Assembly (NCBI GenBank): GCA_017430765.1
Contig: JAFRMI010000042.1
Coordinates: 1-23,343, forward strand
Source of the DNA: Lachnospiraceae bacterium
Lineage (GTDB): Bacteria; Bacillota_A; Clostridia; Lachnospirales; Lachnospiraceae
Length of the DNA stretch: 23,343 bases
Direction: 5' to 3'
The translations under genes were made by a program, and so were the position numbers. The notes under the pieces are model-generated. The model had not been told where the DNA came from. It was given only the letters and a program-made list of their open reading frames with translations, and did no database searches. Position 1 is the stretch's first letter. Each line of letters begins with the position of its first letter. Of this stretch, positions 14,408 through 22,305 are shown piece by piece.

Positions 14408-14665
14408 ATGAAAGAATTTAGTTATGTAATCAAAGACGCTGAAGGTATCCATGCAAGACCGGCTGGCGAGCTTGTTAAGCTGGCGAAGAGCTTCCAGAGC
14501 GCAGTGACAATCTGCAAGGGTGAGAAGTCCGGCAATGCTTCCAAGATCTTTGCAGTGATGGGCCTTGGCGCAAAGCAGGGTGAGACTGTGACTTTCAAGA
14601 TCGAAGGCGCTGATGAAGAGACAGCGGCTGCCGAGCTTGAGAAGTTCATGAATGCCAACCTGTAA
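14408..14665 (+). CDS. ptsH: Phosphocarrier protein HPr
   Basis: The 85-residue HPr carries phosphate from Enzyme I to EIIA domains. The active-site motif GIHARPAG is intact with His15 and Arg17. The Ser46 position, which in classical Firmicutes HPr is phosphorylated by HPr kinase, holds Lys46 with Ser45 just before it (NASKIFAVMGLG versus the Bacillus NLKSIMGVMSLG). Regulation through P-Ser-HPr and CcpA may thus differ. AAAGGAG lies about 9 nt before the ATG. It follows the fructose EII gene and ends at a very strong terminator. It has its own promoter. A second HPr-like gene lies at the other end of the window. Confidence 0.95.
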   Translation: MKEFSYVIKDAEGIHARPAGELVKLAKSFQSAVTICKGEKSGNASKIFAVMGLGAKQGETVTFKIEGADEETAAAELEKFMNANL

Positions 14666-14696
14666 TCCGTTATTGATACAAAAGACAGATTGAGAT

Positions 14697-14735
14697 AAAC
14701 TCTTCTGAGTATAAGACTCAGGAGAGTTTTTCTTT
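14697..14735 (+). terminator. Strong intrinsic terminator of ptsH
   Basis: A 14-bp stem (14697-14710 and 14716-14729, one G-T pair) with a 5-nt loop ends in TTTTTCTTT (14727-14735). It is immediately upstream of the ABC ATPase gene, whose ATG is at 14752. Confidence 0.9.
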
Positions 14736-14751
14736 GTTGTACAGGAAAAAT

Positions 14752-15534
14752 ATGATAGAAGTCAGCCATCTTACAAAACACTTCGGTGCGCATACTGCGG
14801 TTGAAGATCTCTCTTTCACAGTGGGAGACGGGGAAATCTGCGGTTTTCTCGGGCCGAACGGGGCCGGAAAGTCAACGGCCCTCGCCATGCTGACCGGATG
14901 CCTTGCGCCGAGCGGCGGCATGATCCGGATCGCGGGGACGGATCTGCAGAAAGAACCGGAAAGGGCGAAAGCGATGATCGGGTACCTGCCGGAAACGCCG
15001 CCCCTGTACGATGATATGACTGTGCGGGAGTATCTTGATTTTGCGGCGCGCCTGCGCAGGGTGTCGAAGGCGGAGCGCACAGCGGAGAGGGAGCGCGTCA
15101 CACAGCGCCTTGCCCTTACGGGAGTGGAGAACCGCCTGATTCGAAACCTGTCCAAGGGCTACCGGCAGAGATGCGGCTTCGCGCAGGCGCTGATCGGGAA
15201 TCCCAAGGTTCTGGTTTTTGACGAGCCGGCGGCCGGACTTGATCCGGAGCAGATGAAAAACCTCCGGGAACTTCTGCTTGAGCAAAAAGAGGAGCACACG
15301 GTTCTGATCAGTTCCCACAATCTTGCTGAGGCGGCGGGTGTGTGCGATACACTTCTTATTTTGGCTGAGGGAAGACTTGCTGCCTCGGGATCACCGGAGA
15401 CAATTCTGTGTGAATTTGGAGAAGAGAGTCTTGTCAAAGAGGCGAGACTGTGCACCGATGATACAGCGAGAGCAGCACTTGTACAAAAAGGACTCACAAG
15501 TGTATTTTTGAAGCTGACAGGAGGCAATACATGA
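14752..15534 (+). CDS. ABC transporter ATP-binding protein (GldA/NosF-like)
   Basis: The 260-residue ATPase has Walker A GPNGAGKS (34-41), the Q-loop-region sequence GYLPETPPLYDDMT (77-90), signature LSKGYRQR (133-140), Walker B VLVFDEPAAGLDP (153-165) and switch His189 (SSHNLAE). It is of the ABC-2 exporter class, as in Gld systems. I use the ATG at 14752 (CAGGA nearby, product MIEVSHLTKHFG). A longer frame beginning TTG at 14734 overlaps the ptsH terminator T-run. Its TGA overlaps the ATG of the permease-GldG gene (ATGA), indicating coupling. No promoter is visible between the ptsH terminator and this gene. Confidence 0.92.
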   Translation: MIEVSHLTKHFGAHTAVEDLSFTVGDGEICGFLGPNGAGKSTALAMLTGCLAPSGGMIRIAGTDLQKEPERAKAMIGYLPETPPLYDDMTVREYLDFAARLRRVSKAERTAERERVTQRLALTGVENRLIRNLSKGYRQRCGFAQALIGNPKVLVFDEPAAGLDPEQMKNLRELLLEQKEEHTVLISSHNLAEAAGVCDTLLILAEGRLAASGSPETILCEFGEESLVKEARLCTDDTARAALVQKGLTSVFLKLTGGNT

Positions 15535-17858
15535 CGGCAGTGTACCGAAGGGAGATCAGAGGCTGCCTCACAACCATGACCGGGGCGGTCAGCGCGGCGG
15601 TCATGCTGCTTCTGGCAGGACTAATGTTCCGCTATTACAATTTACAGAGCGGCCTTCTGACATATCACTATGCTCTGAGCGGCTCCACGCTGATTTTCTA
15701 CATTGTGATACCGGTGCTGACCATGCGCGTATTTTCGGAGGAACGGAGCAAAAAGACCGACCGGATGCTTTTTTCCTACCCGGTGCGCGTGACGGAGATC
15801 GTCGCGGGAAAGTACCTCGCCCTTGTCACCGTTTTTGCGGTGCCGGTTCTTTTTATGGCAGCGAACCCCCTCATTATGCGCGCGTTCGGAAGAGAGACGC
15901 TTGTGTGGGACTACAGCTGCCTGTTCGCGTTTTTCCTTATGGGCTGCGCGTATCTGGCGGTTGGCATGTTCTTCTCCTCCTGTACGGAAAATGCGGTTGT
16001 CGCCGCCATCCTTGCGACGTTCTTTGTTTTCCTGACGCAGATGCTGGGGGCTGTCATTCCGTCTGTCTCCGCGTCCGGGACGGTTTCCCTGCTCTTTCTC
16101 TACGCGCTGTCCCTTCTGGCGGGCGTGCTGGTTTTTTCTTTCACGCGGAATCTTCCGGTCAGTCTGTCCGCCGTGCTTTTGCTGGTCCTGCTTTTTACGG
16201 GCACCTATTTTGCGGTGCCGGCCTGGTACAGCGGAAGAACGGGATCTATTCTGCGGGTGCTGGATTTTGAGGCTCATTTCACGGAGTTTTCCGGGGGTGT
16301 ATTTTCTCTCTCCGGAATTGTATATTTTGTGAGTTATATCGCGGCAGGACTTTTCTTTACATGGGTGCGCTTCGCTGCGGGAAAGGATGAGAAGTTCTCG
16401 AGCGGCGTGTATTTTCTGCTGCTGTCTGCCGTATTTCTGGGGATTCTTTCCGCTGCAAATCTTGTGGTATCTGTGCTGCCGAAGCGGTACACAGCGTTCG
16501 ATGTAACGGACGCGGGTCTCTACTCGATCGGGGAGAGCACCGCAAACCTTCTGGACAGCCTGGACCGCGATGTGACGCTCTATATCCTCACATCGCCCGG
16601 CCGGGAGGATGAGGCGGTGGAGCATCTCGCCGCATCTTACGCGGCCCGCTCGCCGCATGTTCACACGGAGAGCGTCGACGTGGTGAGGAATCCCGCATTT
16701 GTGAGGCAGTACACGGATGCATCCGTTTCGCTCGGAAGCGTCCTCGCGGTTGCGGGAGAGCGGGCCGAGGCGGCTGATTACTCCCTCTTTTATCAACTTG
16801 ACAGTCAGACAGGGCAGGCGGCCGCCTTCGATGCGGAGGGGCAGATTACGGCGGCGATCGGAAGGCTTCTTGCGGACCGTAAAGTGAAGATCTGTCTTCT
16901 GACAGGTCACGGGGAGATGGATCCGGGGACACTGATGCTGGATGCATTTTCCAAGGCGTCGGTTGAGACGGAGAGTGTCAATCTCCTTTCGGAGGAGATT
17001 CCGGATGACTGCGCGGCGGTAATTTTGTTTGCGCCGACGGCAGACCTCACGGAGCTGGAGGGGAAGAGACTCCGCTACTACCTGGGTGAGGGCGGCCGCG
17101 CACTGATTGTGACGATGCCGAGGGCGGTGACCGGTACGGAAACGCCGATCCTTGACAGTGTGCTCTCCGCATACGGAATCATGCGCCTTCCGGGTCTTGT
17201 GATGGAGGAAAATGCATCCCATTTCGCCGGCGCCCCCTACCTTATTCTTCCGGAGGTATGCGCGTCGCAGCTTACGGGCGGCCTGTCCGGACAGAATCTG
17301 CTCTATGCTTTGCCGGAGGCCATATCCCTAACGTCGGACAGCGATGAGATTGTCTTTTCGGCGCTTCCGGTGCTGAAAACTTCCGGCGGGGCTTATCTGA
17401 AGAACTCCATCGATAAAACGGTGGAGAGGGAGAGCGGGGATGCCGCCGGCGAGTTTACACTGGCGGCCTGCATTGAGGAGACGCCTTCGGTGGATTCCAT
17501 GGGGGATCCGGATGTGCCGGCTGCCGATGAAGAGGAGGCGGACGGGGAAGCGGAGAGAAAGATCACAAAACTTGTGTATTTTACGTCTCCCTGTATATTC
17601 AGCCCGGATGCCCTCTCCACACTCATCCAGGAAAACAGCGCGCTTCCGGAGGCCAACGAGACGCTGTTTGCGCAGACGGTCTCCTATCTCACGGAGGAAG
17701 AGCACGTTTCCGCCGTGCCGCCGAAGGCACTGGTGATCCCGCAGACGGTGCTGCCTTCGAGTGCGCCGCTCATCCTCGGCAATATCCTGATGCTTGCTCT
17801 TCCGGCATTGATCCTGTTAGCGGGGGCGTATGTGTTTGTCCGGAGGAGGAGAAGATGA
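15531..17858 (+). CDS. ABC-2 permease fused to GldG-like auxiliary domain
   Basis: The 775-residue protein combines two components that are separate (GldF and GldG) in gliding bacteria. Residues 1-280 are an ABC-2 permease with about six helices. A further helix near 292-312 leads into the GldG-like extracytoplasmic domain, marked by YTAFDVTDAGLYSIGESTANLL (about 318-340) and the VTLYILTS strand. A final helix (about 747-768) ends in the positively charged tail RRRRR. An acidic, low-complexity patch (ADEEEADGEAERK, about 665-677) interrupts the GldG part. The gene overlaps both neighbours by ATGA. The cargo is unknown. In Flavobacteria the related genes are needed for gliding, but here export of an envelope component is the safer guess. 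Confidence 0.85.
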   Translation: MTAVYRREIRGCLTTMTGAVSAAVMLLLAGLMFRYYNLQSGLLTYHYALSGSTLIFYIVIPVLTMRVFSEERSKKTDRMLFSYPVRVTEIVAGKYLALVTVFAVPVLFMAANPLIMRAFGRETLVWDYSCLFAFFLMGCAYLAVGMFFSSCTENAVVAAILATFFVFLTQMLGAVIPSVSASGTVSLLFLYALSLLAGVLVFSFTRNLPVSLSAVLLLVLLFTGTYFAVPAWYSGRTGSILRVLDFEAHFTEFSGGVFSLSGIVYFVSYIAAGLFFTWVRFAAGKDEKFSSGVYFLLLSAVFLGILSAANLVVSVLPKRYTAFDVTDAGLYSIGESTANLLDSLDRDVTLYILTSPGREDEAVEHLAASYAARSPHVHTESVDVVRNPAFVRQYTDASVSLGSVLAVAGERAEAADYSLFYQLDSQTGQAAAFDAEGQITAAIGRLLADRKVKICLLTGHGEMDPGTLMLDAFSKASVETESVNLLSEEIPDDCAAVILFAPTADLTELEGKRLRYYLGEGGRALIVTMPRAVTGTETPILDSVLSAYGIMRLPGLVMEENASHFAGAPYLILPEVCASQLTGGLSGQNLLYALPEAISLTSDSDEIVFSALPVLKTSGGAYLKNSIDKTVERESGDAAGEFTLAACIEETPSVDSMGDPDVPAADEEEADGEAERKITKLVYFTSPCIFSPDALSTLIQENSALPEANETLFAQTVSYLTEEEHVSAVPPKALVIPQTVLPSSAPLILGNILMLALPALILLAGAYVFVRRRRR

Positions 17859-18505
17859 CCGGGAGGAGAGTGCGGACGCTGGCGCTTCTTGCCGGAATTC
17901 TGCTCGCTCTTGCTGCGGGGTTCGTATTCCTTGCGAAAAAAGGACGGAAGCCTGAAGAAGGACAGCCGTCCCTGCTTCCCCTTACGGCAGACCGCATCGC
18001 GGAGATCCGGTGGAGCTTTGCGGACGGAAGGAAACTGGTATTTGCACGGAAAGACGGGGTATGGGTGAGTGCAGACGACGCGGGGACGGATAACGGAACG
18101 GGGACAGTGAGTGTAAGCGGCGCGGCGGTGAACAGCGCGGAGACAGTGAGCAGCGCGGAAACAGCGGGCAGCGCGGTAAGAGAAAACGGTACAAATACAG
18201 TGCGGGAGGCGGAGCTTGACCAGAAGAAGGTCTCGAGACTGGCCGCATCTGTTACGGGCATTGGCGTGACCTCTGTTATCAGTGGTGAGGATCCCGCGGC
18301 ATACGGACTCAGGGAGCCTTCTTCCGTTCTGACAATCACGGATACGGATGGGATGACAACGGAGATACGGATCGGTATACAAAACGAGATGACACAGGAC
18401 GTCTACTGCATGCTGAACGGCGACAGGGAAACTGTCTATGCGGTAAAGCCGTCTATATTGGATCTGGCAGATCTCTCCATGGAAGATTTTGTAAAAGGGA
18501 AGTAA
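17855..18505 (+). CDS. DUF4340 protein, membrane-anchored partner of the Gld-like ABC system
   Basis: The 216-residue protein has an N-terminal signal anchor (about 8-27, LALLAGILLALAAGFVFLAKK) and an extracytoplasmic DUF4340-type domain. Recognisable parts are LVFARKDGVWVSADD (61-75), LDQKKVSRLAASVTGI (121-136), DPAAYGLREPSSVLTI (146-161) and VYAVKPSILDLADLS (194-208). DUF4340 genes regularly follow GldG-type genes, matching the ATGA overlap with the upstream gene. The family is usually larger, so this one is short. An insert of about 45 residues (75-118), rich in Ser/Ala/Glu/Thr, contains six-residue repeats. Function is unknown beyond association with the transporter. Confidence 0.8.
   Translation: MTGRRVRTLALLAGILLALAAGFVFLAKKGRKPEEGQPSLLPLTADRIAEIRWSFADGRKLVFARKDGVWVSADDAGTDNGTGTVSVSGAAVNSAETVSSAETAGSAVRENGTNTVREAELDQKKVSRLAASVTGIGVTSVISGEDPAAYGLREPSSVLTITDTDGMTTEIRIGIQNEMTQDVYCMLNGDRETVYAVKPSILDLADLSMEDFVKGK
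18133..18176 (+). repeat. 18-bp in-frame tandem repeat in the DUF4340 gene
   Basis: Two complete 18-nt units (18133-18150 and 18151-18168, consensus CAGCGCGGARACAGYGRG) and a partial third copy (18169-18176) encode tandem (N/S)SAET(V/A) hexapeptides. The unit length preserves the frame. Confidence 0.75.
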
Positions 18506-18614
18506 AAAGAACAGTGTCCCGGCGGTCTCACATTCCCAGACTGGTCAATATAGGTGCACTGGATGCGGACCGGCCGACACCCTGCGGCGCAGCCTCCTCC
18601 CGGAACCGGGACAC
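18504..18614 (-). ncRNA. Candidate small structured RNA (unidentified)
   Basis: On the minus strand a roughly 100-nt segment begins GTGTCCCGG (18606-18614) and ends CCGGGACAC (18514-18522), an exact 9-bp closing stem. It then runs into TGTTCTTTTTAC, a U-rich tail at 18504-18511. A promoter lies just upstream (18620-18649), predicting a start near 18613, right at the stem. Inner pairings are possible: CCCG-GTTC-CGGG, CTGC/GCAG and CGGTC/GACCG. This layout (promoter, closing stem, U-tail) is typical of small RNA genes. It does not match the SRP, 6S or 5S sequences I know. The tail overlaps the stop codon of the DUF4340 gene, so any transcript is antisense to that gene's 3' end. Confidence 0.45.
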
Positions 18615-18619
18615 AGGAA

Positions 18620-18649
18620 AGTATAGCACAGGGAGAGCATTCATGACAA
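18620..18649 (-). promoter_or_regulatory. Minus-strand extended -10 promoter for the candidate RNA
   Basis: On the minus strand TTGTCA (18644-18649) is followed after 18 nt by TATACT (18620-18625), with TGC just before it. No protein-coding gene lies downstream on this strand. Confidence 0.5.
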
Positions 18650-18684
18650 TCGGTACCTCTATCGGGCTTTTTTGCAGGCAGGGA

Positions 18685-18719
18685 TCCGGCCCGCGTGAGC
18701 GAAGATGTCCCGGGCCGGA
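18685..18719 (+). other. GC-rich hairpin and T-runs in the gap before ispF
   Basis: The 336-nt gap between the DUF4340 gene and ispF holds the candidate RNA and its promoter, a T6 run at 18668-18673, and a 9-bp stem TCCGGCCCG/CGGGCCGGA (18685-18693 and 18711-18719). Overlapping short inverted repeats (GGATC/GATCC) then end in TTTTTT (18764-18769). One of these probably terminates the ABC operon, but none is a textbook terminator. No T-box or other known riboswitch was recognised. Confidence 0.4.
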
Positions 18720-18841
18720 AGTAAGAAAAAGCAGGATCGGCCCAAATCCGGATCCTTCGGAGGTTTTTTACAAGTGAGAGGCTCTCTTTCTTGATTATGA
18801 GTGCCAAAATGTCAGCCGGAGACGGCGGAATGGAGGTTCAT

Positions 18842-19315
18842 GTGATTAGAGTAGGAACAGGATATGACGTGCACAGGCTTGTGGAAGGGAGAAAGCTGGT
18901 CATCGGAGGTGTCACGATTCCTTATGAAAAAGGTCTTCTGGGCCATTCGGACGCGGATGTTCTCGTGCATGCGATTATGGACGCGCTTCTGGGAGCGGGG
19001 GCGCTGGGTGATATAGGGCTGCATTTTCCGGATTCAGATCCGGCGTATGAGGGAGCGGATTCCCTGGCCCTTCTTAAGAAGACCGGGGAGATTCTAAAGG
19101 ATGCCGGATATTCCCTGAACAACGTGGATGCGACAATTGTGGCGCAGGCCCCGAAGATGCGGCCGCATATTGAAAGAATGCGGGAAAATATTGCCGGTGC
19201 CCTGTCTGTCCCTGCGGACCGGGTCAGTGTGAAGGCGACGACGGAGGAGCGGCTGGGATTTACCGGCTCGGGCGAAGGTATTGCCGCGCAGGCGGTCTGT
19301 GCACTGGAGCGGTGA
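18842..19315 (+). CDS. ispF: 2-C-methyl-D-erythritol 2,4-cyclodiphosphate synthase
   Basis: The 157-residue enzyme of the MEP isoprenoid pathway forms the cyclic diphosphate from CDP-methylerythritol-2-phosphate, releasing CMP. Metal ligands are in GTGYDVH (Asp and His) and [10 protein letters not shown]. The [17 protein letters not shown] block near the C terminus carries the conserved Thr. The GTG at 18842 is chosen because GGAGG (18832-18836) lies 5 nt upstream and the product then begins [11 protein letters not shown], as usual. An in-frame ATG at 18830 is possible. In Bacillus, ispD-ispF lies upstream of gltX-cysE-cysS; here ispF is next to cysS and ispD is not in the gap. Confidence 0.93.
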   Translation: MIRVGTGYDVHRLVEGRKLVIGGVTIPYEKGLLGHSDADVLVHAIMDALLGAGALGDIGLHFPDSDPAYEGADSLALLKKTGEILKDAGYSLNNVDATIVAQAPKMRPHIERMRENIAGALSVPADRVSVKATTEERLGFTGSGEGIAAQAVCALER

Positions 19316-19373
19316 GGCGGGTCTTAGGCGGCAGGCGGCCTGTGCACTGGGGCGGTGAACCGGGTCTTAGGTG
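19288..19373 (+). repeat. 43-bp tandem duplication covering the ispF 3' end
   Basis: Positions 19288-19330 and 19331-19373 match at 38 of 43 bases. The first copy contains the last nine codons and stop of ispF; the second lies in the noncoding gap before cysS. Confidence 0.8.
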
Positions 19374-19536
19374 ATGCCGTTCCTGCACAACGGCGCGCGC
19401 GGCGGATAAAAGTCCTACTTGCGGCGGTCCTATAAATCCCTTAGAATGACGTTGTGAGTTTTGTATGCGGGACGCCCTGCCGGAGGGATATTCCGGGAAG
19501 AGAGGACGGCGCATTTTCCATAGGAGAGGGTTTTTC

Positions 19537-20940
19537 ATGAAGATATTTAATACACTTACGATGACAAAGCAGGAGTTTGTGCCGATCGAACCGGGAAAAG
19601 TCAGCATGTATGTCTGCGGCCCGACGGTCTATAACCTGATTCATATCGGGAACGCGCGGCCTATGATCATCTTCGATACATTCCGGCGGTATCTGGAACA
19701 CAGGGGATTTGAGGTGAACTATGTCTCGAATTTCACGGATGTCGATGACAAGATCATCAAAGCCGCCATTGAGGAGGGCGTCACGTCCGAGGAGATCGCC
19801 GAGAGGTATATCGCCGAGTGCAAAAAGGACATGGCGGACATGAACGTAAAGCCCGCGACGACACACCCGCGTGCTACGGAGGAGATCGGCGGGATGATCC
19901 GCATGATCGGTTCGCTGATCGAGAGCGGACACGCGTATGAGAAGAACGGGACGGTGTATTTTTCGACGAGGAGTTTCAAGGATTACGGGGAACTGTCCCA
20001 TAAGAACCTGGACGATCTCCGCTCCGGTTTCCGATCCCTTGCTGTGAGCGGGGAGGACGAGAAGGAAGATCCGTTGGATTTCGTGCTGTGGAAGCCGAAG
20101 AAAGAAGGGGAGCCGTTCTGGGAATCTCCCTGGAGCGAGGGACGTCCCGGCTGGCACATCGAGTGCTCGGTTATGGCGAAGCATTATCTCGGGGACACGA
20201 TCGATATCCACGCAGGCGGAGAGGACCTCGTGTTCCCGCACCATGAGAATGAGATTGCCCAGTCGAGGTGCGCGAACGGCGTTCCCTTTGCCAATTACTG
20301 GATGCACAACGCATTTCTTAATATCGATAATAAGAAGATGTCCAAGTCGCTCGGAAACTTTTTCACCGTGCGGGATATCTCCAAATCCTATGACCTCCAG
20401 GTGCTTCGCCTCTTCATGCTGAGCGCGCATTACAGGAGCCCGCTTAATTTCAGCGCCGATCTGATGGAATCCGCGAAGGCGTCCCTTGAAAGAATCCGCA
20501 CAGCGGCGGACCGGCTTCATGACATCGCATCCCGGCAGGGCGGGGAGATGACGGAGGAGGAGAAGAAGATCGCGGAGGAGGCGGCGGCATTCATCGCCCG
20601 CTTTGACGAGAAGATGGATGACGACGCGAATACGGCAGACGCGCTCTCCGTCGTGTTTGACCTTGTTCGTTTTGCGAATACGAATGTCGCAGATGACGCT
20701 TCTCCGAAACTGGCCGAAGCGGTTTTTAAAGTGCTGCAGGAACTCTCCGATGTCCTGGGGCTCATCATACTTCCTGAGAAAGAAGAACTTGATTCCAAAA
20801 TCGAGGCGCTGATCGCGGAGCGCCAGGCGGCGCGGAAAGCGCGCGATTTTGCTACCGCGGACCGCATCCGCGATGAGCTGAAGGCGCAGGGGATCGAACT
20901 GCTCGATACCAGGGACGGCGTGAAGTGGAAGAGAATATAA
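19537..20940 (+). CDS. cysS: Cysteinyl-tRNA synthetase
   Basis: This 467-residue class I aminoacyl-tRNA synthetase charges tRNA-Cys. The HIGH signature reads HIGN (36-39) and the KMSKS loop is intact (267-271). Zinc ligands match the E. coli pattern: C27 (VCGPTVY), C210 (ECSVM), H235 and E239 (HHENE). Length is standard. The ATG at 19537 follows AGGAGAGG (19522-19529), and the product begins [14 protein letters not shown] as usual. An upstream in-frame ATG at 19465 lacks a ribosome site. The 3' end abuts mrnC without a gap. No T-box leader is present in the 221 nt upstream. Confidence 0.96.
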   Translation: MKIFNTLTMTKQEFVPIEPGKVSMYVCGPTVYNLIHIGNARPMIIFDTFRRYLEHRGFEVNYVSNFTDVDDKIIKAAIEEGVTSEEIAERYIAECKKDMADMNVKPATTHPRATEEIGGMIRMIGSLIESGHAYEKNGTVYFSTRSFKDYGELSHKNLDDLRSGFRSLAVSGEDEKEDPLDFVLWKPKKEGEPFWESPWSEGRPGWHIECSVMAKHYLGDTIDIHAGGEDLVFPHHENEIAQSRCANGVPFANYWMHNAFLNIDNKKMSKSLGNFFTVRDISKSYDLQVLRLFMLSAHYRSPLNFSADLMESAKASLERIRTAADRLHDIASRQGGEMTEEEKKIAEEAAAFIARFDEKMDDDANTADALSVVFDLVRFANTNVADDASPKLAEAVFKVLQELSDVLGLIILPEKEELDSKIEALIAERQAARKARDFATADRIRDELKAQGIELLDTRDGVKWKRI

Positions 20941-20943
20941 GTG

Positions 20944-21435
20944 ATGGATGCCATTTTGAAAGATAAGTATATACCATCTCTTACAGCGGCTGAGGCGGGG
21001 AGTTACTCCCCGCTTGTCCTTGCCTTTGTGGGAGATTCTTTTTATGAGCAGGCGATTCGTACAATGTTCGTTCTTCACGGCAATGCGCGGCCGAACGACC
21101 TTAACCGAAAGAAAAACCGGCTTGTCAGCGCGGAGGCGCAGTCTGCCATGACAGAGGTGCTTCTTCCCCTTCTTACAGAGGAAGAGGAGAAGATCTACCG
21201 CCGCGGCAGGAACGCCCGGTCCTACACATCCGCCAAGAATGCCTCGATTACGGATTACCGCCGCGCAACCGGTTTTGAGGCCCTCATCGGGTATCTCTAT
21301 CTGACCGGACGCACGGAGAGAGCGTACGAACTGATCGACGCGGCGATCGGAGCTCTGCCGGATCCGCCCCGGGCCTGTCCGCCATCCGCACACCGTGCGG
21401 GCGCAGCGTCTGCCGGAACGAACAGGAGAAGGTGA
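20944..21435 (+). CDS. mrnC: Mini-ribonuclease III (MrnC)
   Basis: The 163-residue protein is an RNase III catalytic domain without a double-strand RNA-binding domain, as in Bacillus MrnC, which matures 23S rRNA ends. The signature AFVGDSFYEQAIR carries Asp31. The second acidic site is in FEALIGYLYLTG (Glu112), and the RRGRNA segment (86-91) is conserved. The last 25 or so residues (from DPPRACPP) form an Ala/Pro/Arg-rich tail. The cysS stop is followed at once by GTG ATG, so the start may be GTG 20941 or ATG 20944; the ribosome site would lie within the end of cysS. The cysS-mrnC-rlmB order is conserved in Firmicutes. Confidence 0.93.
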   Translation: MDAILKDKYIPSLTAAEAGSYSPLVLAFVGDSFYEQAIRTMFVLHGNARPNDLNRKKNRLVSAEAQSAMTEVLLPLLTEEEEKIYRRGRNARSYTSAKNASITDYRRATGFEALIGYLYLTGRTERAYELIDAAIGALPDPPRACPPSAHRAGAASAGTNRRR

Positions 21436-21472
21436 ACGACGCTCTTTGGCGGAAGCATTCCAAAACGGGATG

Positions 21473-21501
21473 TTGATTATTTGATGCCCGCATCATATGA
21501 T
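21473..21501 (+). promoter_or_regulatory. Probable promoter of rlmB-sigH
   Basis: TTGATT (21473-21478), a 17-nt spacer and TATGAT (21496-21501) lie in the 126-nt gap after mrnC. The -10 is embedded in the palindrome ATCATATGAT. The start would be near 21508, 54 nt before the rlmB ATG. Confidence 0.55.
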
Positions 21502-21561
21502 AGGGTAAGTTACAGTAGAGCGAAAAAAGCACATTCTTATATATTTCAGGGAGAGATGATC

Positions 21562-22305
21562 ATGCCGGAAGGCGGAAGAGCAGAGGGGAGAAATGCGGTT
21601 CTGGAGGCGTACCGCTCCGGAAAGACGGTCGATAAATTATATGTACAGGAGCATCTTATGGACGGTCCGATCCAGACGATCCTCCGTGAAGCTAAGAAAA
21701 CAGGCACAATCGTAAGCTTTGTCACGAAAGACCGCCTTGACGCCATGACGACAACCGGTCACCATCAGGGCGTCATCGCACAGGTGACGGCTTTTTCATA
21801 CGCGGATGTGGACGATATGTTCCGTCTGGCGGAGGAGAGGGGTGAGCCGCCCTTCCTCGTTCTTCTCGATGAAATCGAAGATCCGCACAATCTCGGAGCG
21901 ATCATCCGCACGGCATGCCAGGCGGGTGCCCACGGCGTCATTGTGACAAAACACCGTTCGGCGGGGCTTACGGCCACGGTTGTCCGTGCTTCCGCGGGGG
22001 CACTCTATCATGTTCCGGTGGCGAAGGTCACGAACCTGAAGAAGACGATCTCGGATCTTAAGAAGCGCGGCGTCTGGTTTGTCTGCGCGGATATGGAAGG
22101 CGTTCCGATGTATGATCTGGATCTGAAAGGGCCGCTCGGCGTCGTGATCGGAAGCGAGGGCCGCGGGGTTTCCCGTCTTGTGAGGGAAGCGTGTGATTTT
22201 ACGGCGCGTGTTCCCATGACAGGCAGGATTGATTCCCTTAATGCGTCGGTCGCCTGCGCGGTACTCCTGTATGAGGCCGTGAGACAGAGAGGAATTCTCA
22301 GATAA
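21562..22305 (+). CDS. rlmB: 23S rRNA 2'-O-ribose methyltransferase, TrmH/SpoU family (RlmB-like)
   Basis: The 247-residue SPOUT enzyme transfers methyl from S-adenosylmethionine to ribose 2'-O of 23S rRNA guanosine. The N-terminal substrate-binding part contains EGRNAVLEAY (8-17). The catalytic knot has motif 1 DPHNLGAIIRTA (107-118, with Asn110 and Arg116), motif 2 VIGSEGRGVS (195-204) and motif 3 MTGRIDSLNASVACA (219-233). The ATG at 21562 is preferred, since AGGGAG (21548-21553) lies 8 nt upstream. The in-frame ATG at 21556 is too close, and the longer frame overlaps the predicted promoter. Its stop shares a base with the sigH start (TAATG). Confidence 0.93.
   Translation: MPEGGRAEGRNAVLEAYRSGKTVDKLYVQEHLMDGPIQTILREAKKTGTIVSFVTKDRLDAMTTTGHHQGVIAQVTAFSYADVDDMFRLAEERGEPPFLVLLDEIEDPHNLGAIIRTACQAGAHGVIVTKHRSAGLTATVVRASAGALYHVPVAKVTNLKKTISDLKKRGVWFVCADMEGVPMYDLDLKGPLGVVIGSEGRGVSRLVREACDFTARVPMTGRIDSLNASVACAVLLYEAVRQRGILR

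Noticed and set aside
15642..17222. 526-codon open frame on the minus strand opposite the permease-GldG gene
   Set aside because: Low-complexity basic translation, no ribosome site, and fully overlapped by a well-supported gene.
18514..18614. Small SRP RNA or cobalamin riboswitch on the minus strand
   Set aside because: The SRP tip (GGTCCGGAAGGAAGCAGC-like) is absent. A loose resemblance to the B12 box is too weak, and there is no downstream target gene.
19374..19536. T-box leader for cysS
   Set aside because: No TGGNACC-type antiterminator sequence or terminator stem is visible.
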